Both the position numbers and the translations under genes were made by a program. Under the pieces are notes generated by a model. That model saw only the letters and a program-made list of their open reading frames with translations. It searched no databases and was not told the origin of the DNA. From assembly GCA_015852425.1 (NCBI GenBank), contig JAAAIG010000897.1:1-15204 (forward strand): DNA of 15,204 bases, given 5' to 3'. Shown one piece after another: positions 9,413-15,204 of the stretch; position 1 is the first letter of the stretch; each line of letters opens with the position of its first letter. This DNA comes from Gryganskiella cystojenkinii (taxonomy: Eukaryota; Mortierellomycota; Mortierellomycetes; Mortierellales; Mortierellaceae).

Positions 9413-9965
9413 TTAATCAGACGAGACCTGGACAGCTTTGCCGGTCTTCTTGATGATCTCCAAGACTTCATCCTAATTTGAAGAACAAAAAAAACAAATT
9501 GATGATGGGGTGGTCAGCATTAGGGTATCTGGAAAATGGTTTGTTTTGGTGAAGAGGAGCAAGGAGAAGAAAACACGCTAAAACAGAAACATTGTATCCT
9601 TACCTGAGAAAGGCTGTTGCTCTCGACAACGACCTTCTGGGTATCGAGCGAAACATCAAATTTGTCGATCTCTGTAGAAGGTACCAGTAAAGGACGATTG
9701 AAAAGAAAAGAAAACGAAGGTCAACCACTACTTGTCAGACCTTGGATGAAAAAAACCAATCGAGAGAAATAAACAACCTTACCCCCTTTCTCCACTCTTT
9801 TGGTAAGGGCACGGGTAACGGCACCACTGCAGCCACTGCAGGTCATGGTCACGTCAAACTTGTATTCCTGTTAGGAAAAAGAAAAGGGCTGTCAGGTAAA
9901 CCATTGTAAAGACAAAGGACAAATATTTCGCAACAAAAGGGGAGAATTAAGATACTTACAGGCAT
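9413..9965 (-). CDS. ATX1: Copper metallochaperone Atx1, 72 aa, four exons
   Basis: Cytosolic HMA-domain chaperone that carries Cu(I) to the P-type ATPase Ccc2 in the secretory pathway, for loading multicopper oxidases. Exons on the minus strand are 9965-9960, 9867-9783, 9671-9604 and 9472-9413; introns are 92, 111 and 131 nt. The first coding exon is only ATG CCT, followed by GTAAGT. The product starts MPEYKFDVTMTCSGCSG: the copper-binding MTCSGC motif gives Cys12 and Cys15. It then shows the beta-strand IDKFDVSLDTQKVVVES and the C-terminal EIIKKTGK lysine patch used to dock on the ATPase. Total length matches yeast Atx1 (73 aa). The TAA stop is at 9415-9413. Neighbouring genes show no copper link. 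A 24-bp poly(dA:dT) tract lies 70-93 bp upstream of the ATG. Confidence 0.94.
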
Positions 9966-10034
9966 CGTATGTGTATGTGAGTTGATAGCTAAGGTGGGGA
10001 AAGGGAATGAAGGAGATGGTTTGATGAGAAATGC

Positions 10035-10058
10035 AAAAAAAAAAAAAAAAAAAAAAAA
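10035..10058. promoter_or_regulatory. Poly(dA:dT) tract, A24, upstream of ATX1
   Basis: Twenty-four consecutive A on the + strand, 70-93 bp before the ATX1 ATG, in the 307-bp spacer to the LOG gene. In fungi such tracts exclude nucleosomes in constitutive promoters; that role is inferred here. Length may also be affected by sequencing error. Confidence 0.55.
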
Positions 10059-10225
10059 GAATGTCAAAAATCAGTTCCCCTCAAATACCGACCAAACAAC
10101 AGAAAATGAGGACCGCTCGGGATCGATCAAAATCAATTTTTGACAGCTCTCAAAAAAAAAATCATTCCGTTTCAGAACAACCCCTGACAATTTGACAATT
10201 GACAGCCGTTCTGGCGTCTACTTTT

Positions 10226-10231
10226 TTTATT
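10226..10231 (-). terminator. Candidate poly(A) signal AATAAA of the LOG gene
   Basis: AATAAA on the minus strand, 42 nt after the LOG-protein stop codon. Confidence 0.5.
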
Positions 10232-10272
10232 TGTCCCGCCTGCATGCAGAGCCTTTTTCAATCTCTATAGTT

Positions 10273-11885
10273 CTAAACAAAGTCCTCCTTGGGCGTCGTA
10301 TCAACGTCGTTCCACTGAAGTTGAAAACGGGACTTTGGAGGGATGTAGGCCTCGAGCTTATCCAAAACCTCCACAGCCGTCGATCCAGCCACGATCACAT
10401 TCGCGCTCCAGTCCACGACGAATTTCTCTGCAAGAATAAAAAAAAAGCGGGGTCGCAAAAAGAAAACCAAAAAAAAATTGATGAGTCAAAGTTTTCCGCA
10501 ACACGTATCCGCTCGATGTATCTGTTATATCAAGCTGAATTCCTCGGTTTCTTCTGCATTCTATTATACCTTGAACTGAGTGTTCAATAAACTTCAGGAG
10601 ATGCTCAAAGTATCCCTTCATGTTAAACAACATCACGGGCTTGCTATGGATGCTCAATTGGGACCAGGTCGTGATCTCGAGTAATTCCTCCATGGTGCCG
10701 TAACCTCCGGGAAGAGTAATGAACGCGCTCGTCTATATCATCAAAAAAAAAAAAGGGAAAGTGCAACCATCAGCATGAAGAAAAAAGACACGGACTGGCG
10801 TTCCAGCACTCGAAAAAGAGAGGAATGTGAAAATGTGGTACGTTTGCGTGTGCGTGTGCGTGTGGGGACAAGATATTCTACATACCAACTTGTTCATCAA
10901 AGCCTTGCGGGTATGCATGTCTTTGACAACAATCTCCTCGCCATAGATCTCCTCGTTCTTGGTGCCATCGAGCTCTGTAGTTTGATATCGGACATAAAAA
11001 AATTCATTTTTAAGTCAAAAGGCGGCGGATCGAGGCGCAGTATTATCTGCTGTGCAACACCTCCCAAATCTAGTGAGATCAGTTCGCTCAAAACATCAAT
11101 TCTCTCTCTCTCTCGGTTTTTACCTGGGCGTTCAATCTTCTTTAGTGCATCGGGAATGACTCCAATGACCTTTCCACCCCCCTCGTGAATGGTCTGAGCG
11201 ATTGCCCCCATAAGTCCGTACGATCCACCACCTACAAATTCGTAAAAGGCAACGATTATATTAAAACGTGAGTTATCATGAAGTATTCGTGCAGATCTGA
11301 AAGGGGATGTTGGAAGATCAAAAAGGCGTTGTTCAGGATCAACTGGGATGCATGATCAGTGTTTCGTTGATAATCGAGCGAACGATTCCTTACCATAGAC
11401 GAGACCATAGTTTCTCTTCAACATTTCGCGTCCGAGGTCTGAGCAGAGGAGAGGAGGTGAGATAAGGACGATGTAATGTGGTTAGTTGTCATTGACGACC
11501 GTGACTACGGAGATGCCAGGTTCAAAAAGGAAATCGATTTCTCAAGAGGATAATGTGGGGGGGGGGAGCAAAAATAAGGACGGTGCAGAAAAAGAAAAAG
11601 AAGTTTACCTTTGGCCATCTCAACATATTCGGGATCGCGACCACTGTTGGTGACAAGAGAAAGAGTGAGTGTGTGTTGTTTAGCGTCCAGATCGTAAAAT
11701 TGGTTTTGAGTACATTCCATGACATGACGCAGTAATTTCGGGGGGAAATGGAGGAAGTTGAACGAGGTTCCAAAGGAATTTAATCGTGAAATGAATGAGA
11801 CTTACGGCGATGCGCCGCAAAAGACGGTGATAAACTTTGTTGGGTTGCCGGCAGTGGCGTGGTTAGTTGAGTTGTTCTCTGGCAT
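10273..11885 (-). CDS. LOG-family nucleoside 5'-monophosphate phosphoribohydrolase, 224 aa, seven exons
   Basis: Members cleave the N-glycosidic bond of cytokinin-type or other nucleoside monophosphates, releasing free base and ribose 5-phosphate; many are mislabelled as lysine decarboxylases. The exons are 11885-11806, 11643-11609, 11438-11394, 11231-11124, 10974-10886, 10732-10570 and 10427-10273, with introns of 142-170 nt, all GT-AG and in frame. Two exons are very short (35 and 45 nt). Motifs restored across junctions: [14 protein letters not shown] (about 20-33), [13 protein letters not shown] (50-62), [10 protein letters not shown] (about 73-82), DMHTRKALM (about 108-116) and the signature PGGYGTMEE (127-135). 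The Arg of TRK and the Glu of the signature are the expected catalytic pair. This architecture matches yeast YJL055W and plant LOG enzymes in length and order. The true substrate (cytokinin or general salvage) cannot be decided from sequence. Confidence 0.93.
10845..10862. repeat. (TGCGTG)3 microsatellite in LOG intron 5
   Basis: Three perfect tandem TGCGTG units within intron 10733-10885, near its donor side. A CA/CG alternation on the coding strand. Confidence 0.8.
11101..11114. repeat. (TC)7 microsatellite in LOG intron 4
   Basis: Seven TC units on the + strand, 9 bp from the exon 4 donor inside intron 10975-11123. Confidence 0.8.
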
Positions 11886-12321
11886 GGTTGTTAGTGACAA
11901 GATGGTAAGTGTGTGGGTGAGGAAAGAATGAAAGAGAGAAAAAAGGTGTCTTTTTTGCGAGGAATTTTATTTCGGAAGGGGCTGCAATGCTGTGGAAGTG
12001 CGGCGAGCGTGACCGGGGAAAATTATGTGAACATTGAGCCATCCGGCCTGAATTTCAGTAGTATATTTTGTACAGTTTGTTGAGGTTGGAGAGAAGTTTC
12101 GCTACTTTACAATCGGTCATCCGCGTGGGTGTGTATTTTTGTGTATGTTTCCTCGTTAATCCTTTCTTTCTTTGTCGATTCGGGGATGGACTTGACAGCG
12201 ATAACTGGGGGGAGGGGTTGCACTTTGAAAAAAGAGCGTCAAGACCGAGGAGGGAAAAGATGAACGGGAAAAGCCGATATCCCTCCATGTTTCTCCTACT
12301 TCCTACTTTCTTGACATTTTT
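11886..12321. other. Spacer between TAF12 3' end and LOG promoter
   Basis: 436 bp with no supported gene. An AATAAA on the minus strand (11971-11966) is about 350 nt past the TAF12 stop and only 80 bp before the LOG ATG, so it is probably not the TAF12 signal. Small ORFs here have no family features. Confidence 0.55.
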
Positions 12322-13039
12322 TTACTTGCTCGAGGATCCAGCAGACTGTGCAGCAGCCACAGAAGCTTTGGCGTTGTTGACCGCCGTAAGCTTTTGTGTA
12401 TGTGAGTTTGGCACTGTCGATTTGCGGACGGATCGAATCTCCTCTGATGCGAACCCTGGGATTCGAATGTTCCAATTCCTCTCTATTGTTGCCACGAAAA
12501 ATAAAGAAAGAGAAGGGGAAAGATTGAAGTTAACAATCAACATATCTTTCTATAGACATTGTTTGTTCTCTCCCTTCTCTCCTTTGAGCACTAAAAGAGT
12601 GAAAATAATAAGACGTACCGAGGTGAAGTTGTACATCCTTGACCTCCAGTGTGTTCGAGTTCCGATGGGTCGCCAACCGACAAGCAAACTGCGTGACCGA
12701 CTCGATAAACTCATCCGCAAGCTCGAGGAGAATCTGTTTTTTGATTTGATTTCGATGACAAAACGAATGGAACAAAACGAGAGGTCAGTACTCCTATAAC
12801 GAACTCTCTATTCAAAACACACGAGTAAAAGCATGTATTTGAAAAAAAGTTCTGGCTTCCTCTGTTCGTCGTCAAAACAATATAGAAGGCAGAGAACAGA
12901 GTTCCTGGCTTACATCTTCAACCTCTGGCTCCAAACGTTCGCTGGGATCGATTTGAGCAACCATTTCTTGAATCTTGCGCTTGGTAATCAAGCTTGACGG
13001 GTTCTCGACCATGTCCAAACCGCTTCCTGGTGATGTCAT
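12322..13039 (-). CDS. TAF12: TFIID/SAGA subunit TAF12, histone-fold protein, 133 aa
   Basis: TAF12 is an H2B-like histone-fold subunit that pairs with TAF4 in TFIID and with Ada1 in SAGA, acting in the nucleus. Exons on the minus strand are 13039-12914, 12733-12619 and 12482-12322; introns are 180 and 136 nt, GT-AG. The histone fold spans about residues 16-90: SLITKRKIQEMVAQIDPSE (helix 1 and loop), VEDILLELADEFIESVTQFA across the first junction, then LATHRNSNTLEVKDVQLHL, and the characteristic ERNWNIRIPGF after the second junction. The C-tail (about 95-133) is Lys/Ser/Ala-rich and disordered. An in-frame TAA 9 nt upstream of the ATG supports this start unless a further 5' intron exists. At 133 aa it is close to animal TAF12 and lacks the long N-terminus of the budding yeast protein. 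Neighbour genes are unrelated. Confidence 0.92.
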
Positions 13040-13471
13040 TGTATGTTATCTGCGTTGTGAATGTGTGTATATCCTCGTTGTCCGGATGTGCCTGGTCGCC
13101 TCTGATGTTGTGGATTGAATGTGCCGCGGTGTTCATTTTACATACATGACTTGACACACCATACCCTTAACCGAAACATGTCATGTGACTCTATCTGCAG
13201 ATGTTCTGGAGGATGGTTTGGGTTTCTAAAGTGGGTTCTAATCTGCCACTCGAAACGAATAACCGGGGGGTGATTGTTTGTCGTTATGGTGCCGGGCCGG
13301 GTTTGGTGGTTTGCCTGGAAGGGGTTCTAACTTTTGTTCGGCTCTTACGCTGCCCTTGTAGGACTTTCCTATTAGTTGGCTCGGATTTGGTTCCGCAGCA
13401 TATCTCTCAAAACGCAACTCTGGTTCTTTAACCCTGCTCTTGTTTCCACTCTGGCTCTCGCTTACTCAAAT

Positions 13472-13502
13472 ACCTGCACAGAGGAATTGTTCGCAAAAGG
13501 GA
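13472..13502 (+). repeat. Direct repeat copy 1 (31 bp)
   Basis: The 31-bp segment containing CACAGAGGAATTGTTC and ending CAAAAGGGA recurs at 13578-13608 with two mismatches (both G/T), 106 bp apart start to start. It lies in non-coding DNA. Confidence 0.85.
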
Positions 13503-13577
13503 TTGTTAGGGTAATTAAGATATCGAAAGTTATGGAAAATCGTACTGAAAGATATTGAGAATAAAAGTATCTCTCTT

Positions 13578-13608
13578 ACCTTCACAGAGGAATTGTTCTC
13601 AAAAGGGA
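13578..13608 (+). repeat. Direct repeat copy 2 (31 bp)
   Basis: Second copy of the repeat at 13472-13502, 29 of 31 bases identical. The sequence between copies is A-rich and not itself repeated. Confidence 0.85.
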
Positions 13609-13653
13609 GGCGTATTTCATCCAAGGTGCAGAACACCAATCTTCGTCATGAAG

Positions 13654-13700
13654 GGTTTGGGACACTCGCAACACACCCTCAAGGAGTGACGACCCAAACC
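13654..13700. repeat. Imperfect hairpin with GGTTTGGG/CCCAAACC arms
   Basis: GGTTTGGG at 13654-13661 pairs with CCCAAACC at 13693-13700. Three further pairs (CTC/GAG) are possible toward the loop. It sits between the direct repeats and the larger inverted repeat. Confidence 0.6.
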
Positions 13701-13724
13701 ACAACACACCAAAGTTGTACCAGT

Positions 13725-13857
13725 ACAGTCAACACCATCGGACTGGCACTTTCGAAATTTGATTTTGGTTACACAGCATTGTACTGTGTAGGGGTAGGCG
13801 CTCATTTTTTTTTTTTTTCTTTTTTTTCAAAAGTGCCAATCTGATGGTGTTGGCTGT
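13725..13857. repeat. 33-bp imperfect inverted repeat enclosing a small perfect hairpin
   Basis: Arm 13725-13757 pairs with 13825-13857, 29 of 33 positions matching; the four mismatches are all transitions. Near the centre is a perfect inner hairpin TACACAG/CTGTGTA (13770-13776 with 13784-13790). It looks like a degenerate miniature inverted-repeat element or a structured RNA; no coding capacity is present. Confidence 0.75.
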
Positions 13858-13967
13858 TCAGCAGAAACGAACGACCGAGTCGAACAGAGAGAAAAAAAAC
13901 AAGAACACGAAATAAAACGAGGGCCATGGGCGAGAGTAACAGTTTTTTTTGTGAGCGCCAGTGAGGG

Positions 13968-14658
13968 ATGTTACTCCTTTGTCTCTTGACCCATCATCCT
14001 TCCATCTCATTCGCACCGCCATTCACCATCCAATTTGTCTTCTCGATCGATTGCCTACCAACCTGTCAAACATCCCGTGTAAAGAGTGTTCGCAGTACAG
14101 TGACACTTTGCTCTTGTCAACTTCGTCATTTTTTTTTTTCTTTTTTTTTTGGTGGTGGTGAACAACACGAGAGTCGTAAGTAAAAGTGAGATGCTTTTGG
14201 TTTTACTGTTGGGGACAAACTCTACAGGTTGCCCGCTTATGATTATCTACCTGTGACCTATCTAGGAATCCCCACTTGGACATTTTTTTTTTCTCAAGAA
14301 CTCGGCAATTGACCCACGAGTAGTCGTTAATTTGTGAGTGCTCTGGAAGATGAAAGATCACCGCCGAGGAGATATTTTATTGCCATGTTCTCACAAAACG
14401 ACCCTTGTTGTTCTACACAGTCAAGTCGCTCATCGCTCCAGGACCTATTCTAACAAGAAAGAAACGTAGTTCCTGTCAAGTCGTCGAGGGACCCGCCTCA
14501 CTGACTAGTCATAAAGTCCCATCTAATACGCTTGCAAAGGTGAGAGAAGAGCTTTTATTCTTGATTGGATGCTTGCCTCACATCGCCCATTCCTTTGTTT
14601 GACTTTCGATGCAAGCCATACTCACGATTTTTGTATCTTATCTTTGTGTCATTGTTAG
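13968..14658 (+). other. Probable 5' leader of the right-edge gene, with two candidate introns
   Basis: Two GT-AG introns are plausible here: 14176-14420 (donor GTAAGT, acceptor CTACACAG) and 14540-14658 (donor GTGAGA, acceptor TTGTTAG). Spliced, they give one frame open from an ATG at 13968 into the Ser-rich coding region. The 13968-14175 exon contains T11-C-T10, which would encode FFFSFFF and looks more like an untranslated pyrimidine tract, so I prefer it as leader. If so, ATGs at 13926 and 13968 would be upstream start codons. Confidence 0.4.
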
Positions 14659-14676
14659 AAAAAAACGGGACCATCC

Positions 14677-15204
14677 ATGACGAACCTGAAGACGAGCCCG
14701 CTTTTGTCACCCCAAACCGGTGGGCAATCGAGCGGGAAGAGGAGATCGATTAGCAGTCTTTTTGATAAGATCCGTTCAAAGTCCCCCAATCCTAGTAGCG
14801 CTGCCAAAGTTGCGACCACAGCGACTCTTGCTCCCATTTCAGTTCAGGAAAACATCAACGCGTCTAGATCATCGCCTAACATGTCCATCGCGACCGCATG
14901 TCCGGGTGCTTCAACTGTACAGGTAGCTCTCTCTTCAGGGAGTGCGTCCGACCTTGCTACAGATGCATCGGCCAACCTAAGCACTCTCTCAGTCAACGCT
15001 CCTTCCGTTGTCATAACGACTGCAACTACACCTATGGGACGCGACCGGACCTCGACTGGTCCCGCCTCCATTGCACCAAAGGGAAAGGGAGCCGCCACTT
15101 TGACTCCAAGAGTCGATATCTTTCCCAAGAACGGCATTGCCAGAGTCAGCATCGACATCTCTGCACCGAAGATCGGTCACGACTTCGAAAGCACTGCCCA
15201 ACTC
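14677..15204 (+). CDS. Unidentified Ser/Thr/Ala-rich protein, N-terminal part, runs off the window
   Basis: 176 codons are open to the right edge without a stop. From the chosen ATG the product begins MTNLKTSPLLSPQTGG, then a basic block KRRSISSLFDKIRSKSPNP (residues about 23-41) with several SP/RS phosphorylation-type sites. A long Ser/Thr/Ala/Val-rich stretch that is surely disordered follows (about 42-145). The composition then shifts toward a more ordered segment, VDIFPKNGIARVSIDISAP (about 147-165), ending ESTAQL. No domain can be named with confidence. The pattern, a disordered N-terminus followed by a short DIFPKN-type segment, recalls N-termini of large repeat or NACHT-type proteins of Mortierellaceae, but that is memory-based and unverified. 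The start is uncertain: splicing of the leader could extend the frame upstream to 13968 (add about 115 residues). The gene is divergent from TAF12. Confidence 0.6.
   Translation, partial: MTNLKTSPLLSPQTGGQSSGKRRSISSLFDKIRSKSPNPSSAAKVATTATLAPISVQENINASRSSPNMSIATACPGASTVQVALSSGSASDLATDASANLSTLSVNAPSVVITTATTPMGRDRTSTGPASIAPKGKGAATLTPRVDIFPKNGIARVSIDISAPKIGHDFESTAQL

Larger units (their letters stand above)
13040..13967. other. Long divergent intergenic region between TAF12 and the right-edge gene
   Basis: 928 bp without a supportable coding gene. It contains the TAF12 promoter on the left, then a repeat-rich part at 13472-13857 (a direct repeat pair and two imperfect hairpins, listed separately), and T-rich runs at 13805-13827. 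ORFs such as one at 13201-13431 show no family features. Confidence 0.6.

Noticed and set aside
12068..12799. 243-codon plus-strand ORF over TAF12
   Set aside because: It runs opposite the TAF12 exons and introns, shows no domain, and TAF12 on the other strand is unambiguous.
13201..13431. Short plus-strand ORF in the intergenic region
   Set aside because: 76 codons with no recognisable motif, no splice partner that extends a family, and composition like the surrounding non-coding DNA.
13472..13608. CRISPR-like array
   Set aside because: Only two imperfect copies with a 75-bp gap in a eukaryotic context; not an array.
13472..13857. Repeat-induced point mutation as the source of repeat divergence
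   Set aside because: The inverted-repeat mismatches are transitions, but the direct-repeat mismatches are G/T transversions, and the repeats are far shorter than lengths RIP acts on.
1..15204. tRNA or rRNA genes
   Set aside because: TTCGA-type B-box-like strings occur (for example near 1270, 7117 and 12470), but none has a paired A-box, cloverleaf or acceptor stem; two lie in coding exons.

Overview
The window looks like a compact nuclear segment of a filamentous fungus. Protein-coding genes are broken by short GT-AG introns (mostly 95-180 nt), the proteins are fungal/eukaryotic housekeeping families, and intergenic and intronic DNA is full of A/T homopolymers and pyrimidine tracts. An early-diverging fungus (Mucoromycota, perhaps Mortierellomycotina) is my best guess. 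That guess rests on overall protein style and intron density, not on a database search. No tRNA, rRNA, CRISPR, bacterial operon or complete transposon is visible.

Layout. A partial leucyl aminopeptidase (M17) gene enters from the left on the + strand and ends at 958. It converges on a run of six genes that all lie on the - strand: a C2-domain class-3 lipase resembling diacylglycerol lipases (1195-4247), an SLC35F-type drug/metabolite-superfamily transporter (4859-7110), a GHSMGG alpha/beta-hydrolase (7508-9160), the copper chaperone ATX1 (9413-9965), a LOG-family phosphoribohydrolase (10273-11885) and the histone-fold subunit TAF12 (12322-13039). About 1.6 kb of non-coding DNA with direct and inverted repeats follows. 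Then a divergently transcribed + strand gene begins, encoding a Ser/Thr-rich, probably disordered N-terminus that runs off the right edge.

All exon joins were built by hand from GT...AG sites, and each join was checked to keep one reading frame and to restore a family motif across the junction. Predicted full-length products are lipase 803 aa, transporter 489 aa, hydrolase 414 aa, ATX1 72 aa, LOG protein 224 aa and TAF12 133 aa.

The genes do not form an obvious pathway: copper delivery, general transcription, lipid hydrolysis, nucleotide salvage and membrane transport simply sit next to each other with 250-610 bp spacers. The points most worth a second look are a probable missing catalytic His in the lipase, a vacuolar-type dileucine signal on the transporter, the hydrophobic insertion inside the alpha/beta-hydrolase, the structured long intron of the transporter, the repeat cluster at 13.47-13.86 kb, and the unidentified right-edge gene.
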